Assembly (NCBI GenBank): GCA_900771975.1
Contig: CAAGPV010000014.1
Location: forward strand, 1-64,000
Direction of reading: 5' to 3'
From: an uncultured Prevotella sp.
GTDB taxonomy: Bacteria > Bacteroidota > Bacteroidia > Bacteroidales > Bacteroidaceae
Length of the DNA: 64,000 nucleotides
The translations under genes were made by a program, and so were the position numbers. The notes under the pieces are model-generated. The model made no database searches. It was not told where the DNA came from and saw only the letters and a list, made by a program, of their open reading frames with translations. This document shows positions 1 to 8,203 of this stretch, in pieces; within the stretch, counting starts at the first letter, position 1; each line of letters begins with the position of its first letter.

Positions 1-529
1 CCTCCGCAGTGTTTTTCATAGTATTGGCTTGCGAAACACTGCAGAAAAATTGCACTTCTATCTTGAACTTACAAATTAAAGTATTACTATACATTATTAT
101 ATAGAGCTATTGTTCGCTGTGTCTCCCTGATGTACACGCCAGCATATTCACAGCCAGACACGCAAGCGGGTGCACGCAAGGCTCCTCAGTGCGGCGGCGC
201 TCTCGCGTCCGAATTGATGGTTTCGGGACTGTTTTCAAAAGGCGATTGCTCTATATATCAATTATTTAGGTTCTCCGTTTGGGTAACGTCATACAAAGGG
301 GTTGTCTATGTAATACGTTTATTATCAGTCATTTATCGGGGTGAAACAATAATTCATATACAAAAACAGAAAATATCTCTTCAATTCAATACAAAATAAT
401 CAAAAACCAACGATTATTTGCAATAAAACAAATAAATATATAAATAATACAGTAAAATACTTGTATATACGAAATAAATATATTACCTTTGCGCCAAAAT
501 ACAAATAATCATATAGCTAATATATATTT
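1..529. other. Left-edge noncoding stretch
   Basis: This AT-rich stretch has no convincing gene. An inverted repeat of 9 bp (GCAGTGTTT at 6-14 and AAACACTGC at 34-42) lies at the very edge; it is not followed by a T run on either strand, so I do not call it a terminator. The 3' part carries the promoter of the next gene. An open frame at 130-399 has a composition unlike the neighbouring genes and is not called. Confidence 0.5.
461..492 (+). promoter_or_regulatory. Bacteroidetes-type promoter for the HTH gene
   Basis: A TTG at 461-463 is followed after about 20 bp by TACCTTTG (484-491), which fits the Bacteroidetes -33 / -7 (TAnnTTTG) pattern. It lies 38 bp upstream of the ATG at 530 and points into that gene. 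Confidence 0.55.
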
Positions 530-895
530 ATGACAACAGAAAAAAGACCAAAATCAGAAGTTAATCTTCGTAAGCTCATGCAGAAGATGGGGTTAAGAAC
601 GAACGCTTTTGCTGAAGCCTGCGGTATGAGTTCGCAGTCGATGGCGCAATTCTTACGCAACAAATCACTTACAACAGCATCTATATATCGCATAGCAATG
701 GCTCTCGACATAGACCCTCGCGATATGTTCTTCTCAACCGAAGAGGAAGAAACGACATTGCCTTTTACCCGAAAAGAGGAAGAGGAGAAAGAAGACAATA
801 CACAAGAGGACACACAAGTCACCGTCAACACCACCGCTTTCTGTCCTCACTGCGGAGCAAAAGTCAGGGTAGGGGTGGTGCTGCTGTCGGAATGA
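530..895 (+). CDS. XRE-family HTH regulator with C-terminal zinc-ribbon-like motif
   Basis: A 121-residue protein. Residues 10-66 form an XRE/Cro-type helix-turn-helix with the usual pattern of helices (FAEACGMSSQSMAQFLRNKS). A strongly acidic, low-complexity linker follows at 70-95, and the C-terminus has a single CxxC (C105, C108 in CPHCGAKVRV) that looks like half of a zinc ribbon. Proteins of this general layout are common in Bacteroidales as DNA-binding regulators. It is transcribed from the promoter at 461-492 and followed 42 bp later by a lipoprotein gene. It could be a phage repressor-like gene or a host gene flanking the phage; the sequence does not decide. Confidence 0.75.
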   Translation: MTTEKRPKSEVNLRKLMQKMGLRTNAFAEACGMSSQSMAQFLRNKSLTTASIYRIAMALDIDPRDMFFSTEEEETTLPFTRKEEEEKEDNTQEDTQVTVNTTAFCPHCGAKVRVGVVLLSE

Positions 896-937
896 TAAAC
901 AAGTATATTCATCAAATCATTAAAAAACAGAGATATT

Positions 938-1525
938 ATGAAAAGAACAAAAATCAAGAACTGGCTCATCATCACCCTCTGCATCATAGGCATGGGCACG
1001 GTTTTGACCGCTTGCGGTGGAAGTGATGGTGACGAAGAAGAAGCGTATGTACCCGTGGAATCGCCTTTCGCCTCAATGGTGAAAAGCAAGGTTGTGAAAG
1101 ACGCAAGCTGTGAGGTAAACAAGTATGGCTGGGAGTCGTACACAATGAGCAGCGACCCCATGGTCGGAAACACAAAGACCGACTACTACATCGTTTCCTT
1201 CACCATCAAGGACACACCCGTAAAACACCATGAAAGCGGTCGTTATAAGTTAGCTGACGTGTCGGCTAATATAAACGGATTCAATCAGTGGAAAGAATAC
1301 GTGAAAAACACACTCCGTGCAGGGTATGACGAAGACGAGACAGGGACAATAGCCAAGGGAGCCTGGGTAGAACTACAATACCTCGACGAGACCGACGGAT
1401 ACAGCCACCCGAAATACACAGTGAAATTCCATGCCGATGAACTGACAGAGGAAAACGGCGACTACGCCCGTAATGTCAACATCACTTACACCGGCTACAT
1501 CTACAATGGAATGTTGAAATACTGA
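938..1525 (+). CDS. Putative surface-exposed lipoprotein
   Basis: A 195-residue protein with a lipoprotein signal peptide: Lys/Arg at 2-7, hydrophobic core 9-23, and lipobox LTAC with C26 as the lipidated residue. The residues after the cysteine (GGSDGDEEE) are acidic, matching the Bacteroidetes lipoprotein export signal that directs lipoproteins to the cell surface. The rest is soluble and I do not recognise its domain. It probably shares the HTH gene's transcript. Its place at the phage edge fits either a host flank or a lysogenic-conversion gene. Confidence 0.65.
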   Translation: MKRTKIKNWLIITLCIIGMGTVLTACGGSDGDEEEAYVPVESPFASMVKSKVVKDASCEVNKYGWESYTMSSDPMVGNTKTDYYIVSFTIKDTPVKHHESGRYKLADVSANINGFNQWKEYVKNTLRAGYDEDETGTIAKGAWVELQYLDETDGYSHPKYTVKFHADELTEENGDYARNVNITYTGYIYNGMLKY

Positions 1526-1527
1526 AA

Positions 1528-1642
1528 ATTTGCGTATCTCGCAAAAAACACATAACTTTGCAAATACTTTTAGATATCATAATCTAAAAATATTAAAATG
1601 TTTTGTTAGGCTCGTTGTCCGTGAGGATAGCGAGCCTTTTCA
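1528..1642 (+). ncRNA. Candidate small RNA unit: promoter, hairpin and terminator
   Basis: A complete short transcription unit seems to be present. TTTG (1528-1531) is followed 21 bp later by TAACTTTG (1553-1560), a good Bacteroidetes promoter. Just downstream comes an 8-bp inverted repeat, TTTTAGAT (1568-1575) / ATCTAAAA (1582-1589), then a terminator-like hairpin AGGCTCG (1608-1614) / CGAGCCT (1631-1637) followed by T's. No ORF fits between. The hairpin may simply end the lipoprotein transcript; the promoter placed right before it is the reason to suspect a roughly 75-nt RNA. Confidence 0.35.
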
Positions 1643-1646
1643 TATC

Positions 1647-1865
1647 CTACAACATTTCTATCTCTTTTTCGTCTATCCATCCTCCATGTCTTGGCAGATC
1701 GCTCAGAACGGCTCCCGCCAAGTCCTTGGTGTGATAGTCCTCGCACAGGTCTTCCTCGTGCTGACAGCCGAAACACCACCAGCGACGTTCGCCTGTTGTC
1801 ATATCAGCAAGCAGCAACAGAGCGTGAGGGTAATATCTAAGATTCGTTTTCAATACCTTGTACAT
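1647..1865 (-). CDS. Small hypothetical protein at the left end of the phage block
   Basis: About 72 residues if started at the ATG at 1865, which overlaps the stop of the upstream gene as TGATG and so suggests coupled translation; a start 15 nt further upstream is possible. Residues near the middle are aromatic and Cys-containing (RRWWCFGCQHEEDLC). I do not recognise a family. It is the last gene of the long minus-strand phage block. Confidence 0.55.
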   Translation of the reverse strand: MYKVLKTNLRYYPHALLLLADMTTGERRWWCFGCQHEEDLCEDYHTKDLAGAVLSDLPRHGGWIDEKEIEML

Positions 1866-2287
1866 CACCACTTCGCCCATTCGTCAAGGTCTCTATCCGG
1901 CTTCTCCCAGAAGCTCTCAACACGTGCATACAATGCGTCCACCTGCGCACCTGTCAGCGACAACACCTTGGCCTTAAAGCCATCCATGTCCACTTTCCAC
2001 TTGCTGCCAGTCCCGTCAAAGCGTTCAGCGTCTTCACAGTGTGCCCACAAAGCGACCTGGCTACAACGAAAAGTCTCCGTAATAAGTGTCCCGTTCAAGC
2101 TATCTGCAAGAAACTTCCATTCCTCTTTTGTAAACTTCTCTTTCAGCTCACCCATTGACACTTGGCGTATCTTGCGTAGAGTCTCGGCATTCGCTATCAC
2201 TGCCTGGTTAATCGACTTCTCTCCTCCTTCTGTCATCCACTCCGCTAAATCAAGCGGTAGACGAATTGTTGCGTTCTTTGTTTCCAT
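1865..2287 (-). CDS. Hypothetical protein with ribbon-helix-helix-like N-terminus
   Basis: A 140-residue protein. The first 45 residues (short strand with TIRLPLDLAEWM, then helices) resemble a ribbon-helix-helix DNA-binding fold, which would suggest a small regulator. The remainder is helical and Trp-rich with no family I recognise. It starts 30 bp downstream of a clear promoter box (2318-2325) and overlaps the next gene by TGATG. Confidence 0.55.
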   Translation of the reverse strand: METKNATIRLPLDLAEWMTEGGEKSINQAVIANAETLRKIRQVSMGELKEKFTKEEWKFLADSLNGTLITETFRCSQVALWAHCEDAERFDGTGSKWKVDMDGFKAKVLSLTGAQVDALYARVESFWEKPDRDLDEWAKW

Positions 2288-2317
2288 TGTTTTTTGTTTA
2301 GTTATTAACTACGCTTG

Positions 2318-2348
2318 CAAAGATACGCAATGTATTCTTTGTGTGCAA
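2318..2348 (-). promoter_or_regulatory. Promoter for the 1865-2287 gene
   Basis: On the minus strand TATCTTTG (plus-strand 2318-2325) is preceded 20 bp upstream by TTG (plus-strand 2346-2348). This is the standard Bacteroidetes pattern, and the gene start follows 30 bp downstream. Confidence 0.55.
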
Positions 2349-2366
2349 GTTGTGCGCTACATTTTT

Positions 2367-2828
2367 TCACTCCACCTTCAGCTTTATTGTTTCGCCTCGC
2401 AAGTCTGCCTTCTTCATCAGGTCATACACCCGCTTAAACGTTACGGTAGAGTTGAGCACCATGCCCACCTGTTTGTTCTCGCCCACAAGGATGCACCCCT
2501 CTGTGTCCTTAGCCGTGTTGCCAATGTGTATCAGCACGCCATCGTAGCCCGGCACACAAACAAGCCGGGGCAAACGCCCCCCACAGAAGCGGTATTGCGT
2601 TCTGCTGCCAAACCGTGGGCTCACCGTCTTCAGGTCTATCTTGTATTCGCCTGTCGGGATAGCCGTCTCTCCATGCACCTTTCTTTGCTTTATCTCCTCC
2701 AAGCTCATCTTCTGCTGGAGCCCTCGGTCGGTGTCTTCAAGCGTGTCACACACCCTTTTTCCATCTACTATCAGTCTACCTATCGTGTAGCCTGCCTTCT
2801 TTGCTATTCTCTTTAGTGTTATTTCCAT
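2367..2828 (-). CDS. DUF5675-type protein, possible cell-wall-active lysis protein
   Basis: A 153-residue protein that I recognise as the DUF5675 type found in Bacteroidetes phages and mobile elements. Near residues 98-113 it has VLIHIGN followed by DTEGCILVG (H101, C112), which resembles the His...Gly-Cys arrangement of L,D-transpeptidase (YkuD) active sites. This is a resemblance only, not proof of catalysis. It sits just beyond the tail-fibre cluster, a usual place for lysis genes, and no conventional lysozyme or amidase was found in the window. Confidence 0.6.
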   Translation of the reverse strand: MEITLKRIAKKAGYTIGRLIVDGKRVCDTLEDTDRGLQQKMSLEEIKQRKVHGETAIPTGEYKIDLKTVSPRFGSRTQYRFCGGRLPRLVCVPGYDGVLIHIGNTAKDTEGCILVGENKQVGMVLNSTVTFKRVYDLMKKADLRGETIKLKVE

Positions 2829-3336
2829 CTTTTTCTTTTTGTTATCATCTTATTTTTACCGCAAAAGCAGAAAAAAAAGTCTATTTAGAATGTTCCTTTT
2901 TTGTCGTAGTTGGTCGCCAGTAAGCTCACTTACGCTTATTTCCTTTCCTTCCTTTCCTTTTCCTTTTTTATTCCGTTGTCAACAAGTCCTTCAGCTCTGC
3001 AAAATCCTTCTCACATAACACAATAGTTTTTTATTCCCAAATACCATATAACTCTGTAAAGCTCTTTTTCCTTGTCATTCATAATTTTCCCCCGTTTTTT
3101 CTTGTGGTGTAATTTTTTTTTGTAAATTTGTCCCAAAGAGCATTTGGAAATGGTACCAGCACGCTGATTCTTGAAGATGTTTAGTGCTTAATCATAACTT
3201 GTGCTCTTTTTTTATTTTATTAATTCTATTTTTTCGTTTCTTATATAAAATAAAGAGGGTTTTGTCCAGGTGTGTTTTTTTTTCACTTTTACAATATTCA
3301 ATGACGTTTTAAGTTTTGCTCTTTTACCAGATATTT
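2829..3336. other. AT-rich intergenic region between DUF5675 gene and tail-fibre gene
   Basis: Five hundred bases of T-rich sequence without a supportable ORF on either strand. It contains a candidate plus-strand small RNA at 3102-3213, listed separately. The rest is low-complexity T and A runs that may serve as a leader for the DUF5675 gene or as a trailer of the tail genes. Confidence 0.5.
3102..3213 (+). ncRNA. Candidate small RNA in the 2.8-3.3 kb gap
   Basis: A promoter-like pair (TTG 3102-3104; TAAATTTG 3123-3130) is followed by a segment whose ends pair: AAAGAGCA at 3135-3142 with TGCTCTTT near 3201-3208, directly followed by a run of T's. An inner GGTACC palindrome and CCAAA/TTTGG arms could fold as well. 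This looks like a roughly 75-nt structured RNA closed by its own terminator. It runs antisense to the phage block. No known RNA family was recognised. Confidence 0.33.
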
Positions 3337-4092
3337 TTAAGCCCATATATTTATGTTTGTTTCCTTCGTTTTTTTCATATGACCATAATACTTAACTTTA
3401 AGAGGTAAGTGTTTAGCACTTAATATAAGATGAGGACCTTTTTTTCTAATTGTTAGATCTGTTATTTCAGTTTTTCTATTAGACCTAAAAACACCGTAGC
3501 TGTTTGCAGATGTTATGTAAAGAGAAGGCTTATCCAAACGAGGAATTTCTTCTGAATTTACGCCAATATAAATTCGCGTAACAAGGCCATCTTTATCAAC
3601 ATTTTCTATTGTCCAATTAATCCCGTAGTCTTCATATCTTCGTGGGTCTTGAAAACATAAACAACAAGTCTCATCCGAATTATACATCAAACCTTTCTCT
3701 TTACATATAAGTGCTTCTCCTTGCTGCTCTATAAGGTTCTTTCGTTTTTTTCTGTTTGGATGCCAATAGGTCAAATCGTCTTTACCTAATTCTTTGTCGT
3801 TTATAAATATTCTAAAAGCTTCGTTTAAAGGCACTTTTATAACTGGATCGTGGCTGATGTAATGATTTATATATCTACCGTCACCATAGCAACGATAGTT
3901 GATAGCCTTACGTGCTAAGTAGCGATGTTCTTTTTTTATGTATTGGGTTTTCTGAATAGCATCTTCTGAAAATGGAAGATTCCGATAGCTTATCTTACCA
4001 GTGTCCGAGAGTCTTACATATTTTCCCAAATACGTTTTCATTTTTTTTACAAAATAGACAAGACCTTCCCTATCCAATATATTCATGTTCAT
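3337..4092 (-). CDS. Tail-fibre-cluster protein, distal
   Basis: About 251 residues from the ATG at 4092, chosen because the upstream gene stops at 4104 and because MNILDREGLVYFVKKMKTYL matches the short N-terminal pattern (LD..GL..Y....K..L) of the paralogue at 6327-7595. The remaining sequence is rich in Lys, Tyr and Arg and is more AT-rich than its neighbours, which suggests recent acquisition, as is common for receptor-binding modules. Likely a fibre tip or accessory protein; no catalytic motif is visible. Confidence 0.6.
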   Translation of the reverse strand: MNMNILDREGLVYFVKKMKTYLGKYVRLSDTGKISYRNLPFSEDAIQKTQYIKKEHRYLARKAINYRCYGDGRYINHYISHDPVIKVPLNEAFRIFINDKELGKDDLTYWHPNRKKRKNLIEQQGEALICKEKGLMYNSDETCCLCFQDPRRYEDYGINWTIENVDKDGLVTRIYIGVNSEEIPRLDKPSLYITSANSYGVFRSNRKTEITDLTIRKKGPHLILSAKHLPLKVKYYGHMKKTKETNINIWA

Positions 4093-4103
4093 TCCCTGTA
4101 AAA

Positions 4104-4682
4104 TTAATAATGGATTACCACACTCTTCGCTGCAAGGTTGCTTGGCAACCATAGCTCCCAGGGGGCGTTATAGCTCTCACCATCTGCCGGTACGGTATGG
4201 GTCCCATAATACTTGTCCTTTACTGTTCTCCCGGCACTGTATGTTTGCTCCTCATCTTCTGTGTTCATCTCTATCAGCCACTTTGTATAGCTGCCACAAC
4301 TCTCTCCTTTCCAAATGCCTAATATCATCCTCTCGTTATCCACAAAAGGGGTCATGCTATCATGATTTGAGGATGCTATCTTCTCCCAACTTCTAAAGAG
4401 CTCAAGATACGTGACGCTATTTGCACTCTGAAGCAAATAACTCAGTGTCAACTCTGTCCAACTGCTCCCACTCCAGTATCTATAGGTGTTGTCATTCTGG
4501 TTATAGACTATTTCTCCTGCCTTCTTCAGTGAGGGCAGTGCAGCTCCTTTTGACACTGTTTTCACTGTCTTCCCCTGCAAGGCTGCTGCCATAATATATT
4601 TGTCTCTGTTGCTCAGCTCTGTCCTTATCTTCTTAAAGATCGTCTGTAGCACGCTCTTAGTCAGTTTTATTATTGCATCCAT
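4104..4682 (-). CDS. Tail-fibre-cluster protein
   Basis: 192 residues. The middle has a short motif, GEIVYNQNDNTYRYWSGSSW, of the type seen in the fibre protein at 6327-7595 (IYVDTTSNSTYRWSGSALVEI), a common module in Bacteroidetes phage fibres. The C-terminal half has the look of a jelly-roll or concanavalin-type binding domain, but this is inference. It lies between other fibre paralogues and probably helps to build the host-recognition apparatus. Confidence 0.6.
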   Translation of the reverse strand: MDAIIKLTKSVLQTIFKKIRTELSNRDKYIMAAALQGKTVKTVSKGAALPSLKKAGEIVYNQNDNTYRYWSGSSWTELTLSYLLQSANSVTYLELFRSWEKIASSNHDSMTPFVDNERMILGIWKGESCGSYTKWLIEMNTEDEEQTYSAGRTVKDKYYGTHTVPADGESYNAPWELWLPSNLAAKSVVIHY

Positions 4683-4753
4683 ATTTTTTTATATAAAATG
4701 TGAGTGACTTTTACTATTAAGAAAGTCACCCACTAACGACTTAAAAACTTTGT

Positions 4754-5806
4754 TTATGCATTTTTCCACAATTCATCTATCTGTTCAGATGTAAGGGTAA
4801 CAAGGTCGCTGATACTTAACTTCCCCGCAAGGGCTGTTGTCACCACTTTGTTCTGTATCGCATTTGTGCTTGTAGAGCTCTGAGCTCCATCCACTATCAC
4901 CCTTGTTGCACCTGATGCTATACCGTCAAGTTTATCCTTATCGGTTGTAGACATCACTCCTGCCTTACCCATCTGTACAGCACCGCTACTATTGGTCGTG
5001 CTGCCTGTTGCTGGTGGTAGCGTAAAGCTTCCAGCTGAAGTTGCCGTCCCCTTTGTCAAGCTAATTGTCACACTGGTGCCATTCGCGTCTTGCTTACCTG
5101 ACAGTTTGTAGTTGTCAAGACCTGCAAGCTTAGTCTTCTCTGCCGTAGTATAGTCATTAGTCGACAATTGCTTCCCTGTCACCTTATCTACCTTTTTGTC
5201 TAATGCTGTCTTTGTAGCTGTGCTCACTGGTTTGTTAAGGTCAGAGGTGTTGTCGACGCTTCCTAAGCCCACTTGCGCCTTTGTCACTTTATGGGGATTG
5301 TTTGTGTTGCCGGTATGAGCCGTAACGGTCGAAGTCTTAGCATAGGGTGACAGGTCCACTGTTGGTTGCCACTCACCAAGTTTCTCCCATTTTGCCACCG
5401 TCTGTTTGTCTGTCACCACATCTAAACAAACATATTCTATATACACGTTATCCCCGTTGGCTGCTTCTCCAACAAGAGTCTTCTTAACAAGATAGATCTT
5501 TCCCCTGTCGGCCTGACTTAGTTCGGGCAACTCTGTCACTATTTTTGCAATCTGTCCGTCTATGCCAATGTCTGATAGCTCTAAGTTGCCTGTACCGACA
5601 AGACTCACTCCGTTTATGCTTTTAACACTGCTCAGCTTACTATTTGCTGTGCTCTGTGCTGTTGCTGCTGCTTTCTTTGCAGCATCAGCCGTACTCTGAG
5701 CTGTGTTAATCTTTGTGGTTAGGGCCGCCTCCTTGCTGGTGATGGTTGCCTTCACTTGCTTACTATACTCTGTAAGGTTTTCCTTTGTAATAAATGTGTA
5801 CTCCAT
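4754..5806 (-). CDS. Tail fibre protein with repetitive shaft
   Basis: 350 residues. The N-terminus (FITKENLTEYSKQVKATI) has the short amphipathic start of the fibre paralogues. A coiled, Ala/Thr-rich stretch follows (residues 20-65), then repeated fibre-shaft pieces including HTGNTNNPHKVTKAQVGLG and TTAEKTKLAGLDNY, which are widespread in phage tail fibres. The C-terminus ends LTSEQIDELWKNA, a tail motif shared with the genes ending at 5839 and 7597. Confidence 0.75.
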   Translation of the reverse strand: MEYTFITKENLTEYSKQVKATITSKEAALTTKINTAQSTADAAKKAAATAQSTANSKLSSVKSINGVSLVGTGNLELSDIGIDGQIAKIVTELPELSQADRGKIYLVKKTLVGEAANGDNVYIEYVCLDVVTDKQTVAKWEKLGEWQPTVDLSPYAKTSTVTAHTGNTNNPHKVTKAQVGLGSVDNTSDLNKPVSTATKTALDKKVDKVTGKQLSTNDYTTAEKTKLAGLDNYKLSGKQDANGTSVTISLTKGTATSAGSFTLPPATGSTTNSSGAVQMGKAGVMSTTDKDKLDGIASGATRVIVDGAQSSTSTNAIQNKVVTTALAGKLSISDLVTLTSEQIDELWKNA

Positions 5807-5838
5807 ACATTAAAACTTTTAGTCTCTTTTTATATTTT

Positions 5839-6288
5839 TTAATCTCCCCAAATAGCATCAATATCTGATTCTGATAGGGAGGTGATTTCTGATTTTTTAA
5901 CACAGTCTTTAATTGCTGTTGCTACTGCTTTGTTCTCTACAGGATTGGTGGAGGCCTCGCTTAATGTGTCGTCTACTGTTATTGTCTCTCCTGCCGAAAA
6001 CTTCTGCCATCCTGCCGAACCATTTCTGTTTTCCCAGTCTTTAAGCTGATAAAGGTCTCCTGCCCCTTTACCATCAACATCAACAACATACCACAACTGA
6101 CCGATGGCATCATTACCTGTATTGTTGCCACTTGCTGACAGTTGCCAGTCTTTAAGCCCATAAAGGTCGGTAAGCGTTGCCACTGTCCTGTGACCACTCA
6201 CTTCATCTGCATAGGCAACGCCATAGCCTGTTGAAGTGGTGTTGTTACTTCGCAAAGTGTTTGCCTGGGCTAATCCTTTTCTTGTCAT
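5839..6288 (-). CDS. Small tail-fibre-cluster protein
   Basis: 149 residues, rich in Gly, Asn, Thr and Asp. It contains two imperfect repeats (DLYGLKDWQLS... and DLYQLKDWENR...), then ETITVDDTLSEASTNPVENKAVATAI, a segment found in many Bacteroidetes phage fibre proteins, and ends SLSESDIDAIWGD, the same terminal pattern as its neighbours. Probably a fibre or fibre-attachment subunit. Confidence 0.65.
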   Translation of the reverse strand: MTRKGLAQANTLRSNNTTSTGYGVAYADEVSGHRTVATLTDLYGLKDWQLSASGNNTGNDAIGQLWYVVDVDGKGAGDLYQLKDWENRNGSAGWQKFSAGETITVDDTLSEASTNPVENKAVATAIKDCVKKSEITSLSESDIDAIWGD

Positions 6289-6326
6289 ATCTTTTTCCTT
6301 TTTCTAATTTCTATTTAGCTGATTTT

Positions 6327-7595
6327 CTAAGAAATATCAAGTTTCGCTTCTGTAAAAGCTCCCTTCTGAACACTCAAATAAACATTATACGTAAGCTCCT
6401 TCTTTGTCTCTGGATCTGTCAGTGTCACTGTGCTTTTTGTAAAGCCATCCTTAAGCAGTGGAGTTGCATCGTTAAGTGTTATCTTTGATAAATCTCCAAG
6501 CTTGGCTGGATAGGCATAAACAAAGTATTCTGTCGAACCAGTTGTCACTCCTGTAAGCACCTTGTTTTTCCCGTCTTGCAGATAGTGTGACTTTTCTCTG
6601 TTGGCCTTTGCAAGCATCTCCTGTAGTGATGCCTGTGTTGGCAATGTTGATATTGCCCCTCTAATCGTCTTGTATTGAAAGTGCACCTTTATGCTTGCTG
6701 ACTGCGTATCATAGTCACTATCACCTGCTGCCTTTATGATCCCATTTTTCAGCACAAGACCTTGCTTCTGTGCCTTCACGCTTGCAGTGATGCTCTTGTC
6801 GTCTGTAATGCCACTCACGGTAATTTTTTCGGAAGGCACGCCACTTTTCGGCAAAGCTTTTGATGCCCAGTCACCTTCTGCCACGGCTGTCGGACTCTTA
6901 TAACCACTTTTGGCTGTCCACATGTAGTTGCCTACAAACTCCACACTATACCCATAGATGGTTGTAAGGTTTCCTCCTGATTGCATGATTGTAGATGTCC
7001 CATCACTCACCGTCCAGCAATTACCACTCAAGCCTCCTTCTTTAAAGTTGCCTACCTGTAAGCCCACCAATGGCAAGTCTCCTGCCTTGATGGATGCTAT
7101 ATCCTCCGCATTCTTCGCGCCCTTGTTGCCTGCATACGCTGTCGATGATGTTTCTCCAAGACCAATGCTCTTGCTTATCTCCACAAGTGCGCTTCCACTC
7201 CATCTGTATGTACTGTTGCTCGTCGTGTCTACATATATCTTACCTGCGTAAGGTGCATCAGCCTCCATATAGTTGTCTACATCGCCAAACGGATTGTAAA
7301 ACTTTGGCGCTTCCAAGGGTTGTGATGTGTCAACTACTTTCAGCACAAACTGCTTGTTGCTGCTATTATACACAACGCTGCAACCTTCATCACTACTCTT
7401 TTTGGTGGTACCTGTTGTCTGCATGGTGATACCTGTCACCTCTCCAGAAAACTCTACAACATCATCCACATAGCTCGGCAGTTGCTCTGCTGGTACTTTC
7501 CCATCCACTATATCCGCCTTGCCTTCTAAGGATGTCTTAATAAGGTTTGTGTAATGCTCCAAACCTTTTGAATCTAAAAACCTGCTCATCTTCAA
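6327..7595 (-). CDS. Tail fibre protein
   Basis: 422 residues. It starts MKMSRFLDSKGLEHYTNLIKT, the clearest example of the short N-terminal module of this cluster, followed by ADIVDGKVPAEQLPSYVDDV, a piece usual in fibre proteins. Residues 95-135 hold a TYRWSGS motif. The C-terminal third is beta-rich with no recognised enzyme motif. One of at least five neighbouring genes that probably build the fibres. Confidence 0.7.
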   Translation of the reverse strand: MKMSRFLDSKGLEHYTNLIKTSLEGKADIVDGKVPAEQLPSYVDDVVEFSGEVTGITMQTTGTTKKSSDEGCSVVYNSSNKQFVLKVVDTSQPLEAPKFYNPFGDVDNYMEADAPYAGKIYVDTTSNSTYRWSGSALVEISKSIGLGETSSTAYAGNKGAKNAEDIASIKAGDLPLVGLQVGNFKEGGLSGNCWTVSDGTSTIMQSGGNLTTIYGYSVEFVGNYMWTAKSGYKSPTAVAEGDWASKALPKSGVPSEKITVSGITDDKSITASVKAQKQGLVLKNGIIKAAGDSDYDTQSASIKVHFQYKTIRGAISTLPTQASLQEMLAKANREKSHYLQDGKNKVLTGVTTGSTEYFVYAYPAKLGDLSKITLNDATPLLKDGFTKSTVTLTDPETKKELTYNVYLSVQKGAFTEAKLDIS

Positions 7596-7596
7596 T

Positions 7597-8181
7597 TTAT
7601 TTGTTCCAAATTCCGTCTATTTCATTGTTCTCTATCTTCTCTATGTCACCTGTAGGATAATTTAGATATTCGTCCGGCACTTTACCGTCTTCTCCTAACG
7701 GTGCCAATCCTGACGGTGCTCCTTTCTCTGATTTTATACTTGATATGTTTCTTGCATTTTCTTCCACTTTGTCTTTCAAGTCGCTCAGCCCGCCGTCGAT
7801 ATAGTTCTTCAATTCGGGACTGCACAACACGATGTTGCTCTGCAAGCTAACCATGAAGTCCTCAAAGTCAACATCATCATCATTCTCCTCGCACGTGTGC
7901 GCCACAAGCGTAAAGGCTTGGTCAGCACAGATGGTCTTCTCTGGAGAGCCTTTCGTCGCATCGTTCAAGATGATAGCACGTGCTCCTGTGCTCCTCTGCA
8001 TAGACGCAAGATAAGTAAAACTAATCGTACAACCTTCGACAACAAAATCTTTTATTTCTTGTTTTTGGTATGCACTTCTCACATAGAGTTTGAACTGTCG
8101 CCCTTCCAGCGAGATGCTTTCACCTCCCGTTTTAACTTCCCACGACACCTGTATGTCGTTGCCAATTCTTATTCTCCTCAT
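7597..8181 (-). CDS. Tail protein linking tip and fibres
   Basis: 194 residues. The N-terminal 110 residues form a beta-rich domain starting MRRIRIGNDIQVSWEV, a type I recognise from Bacteroidetes phage tail regions as a probable baseplate upper/attachment protein. Then comes a coiled-coil hinge (LKDKVEENARNISSI), the piece GLAPLGEDGKVPDEYL and the terminal IENNEIDGIWNK. Its layout (folded head, short coil, shared terminal tag) would suit an adaptor between tail tip and fibres. Confidence 0.6.
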   Translation of the reverse strand: MRRIRIGNDIQVSWEVKTGGESISLEGRQFKLYVRSAYQKQEIKDFVVEGCTISFTYLASMQRSTGARAIILNDATKGSPEKTICADQAFTLVAHTCEENDDDVDFEDFMVSLQSNIVLCSPELKNYIDGGLSDLKDKVEENARNISSIKSEKGAPSGLAPLGEDGKVPDEYLNYPTGDIEKIENNEIDGIWNK

Positions 8182-8203
8182 AATATTTTGTTTTTATAAT
8201 TTT

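Noticed and set aside
130..399. 89-codon plus-strand frame at the left edge
   Set aside because: No promoter or leader, composition not like neighbours, low-complexity AT end; no recognisable domain.
1530..2816. Long plus-strand open frame of 428 codons
   Set aside because: It is the reverse complement of three well-supported minus-strand genes and has a Ser/His/Val-rich shadow composition.
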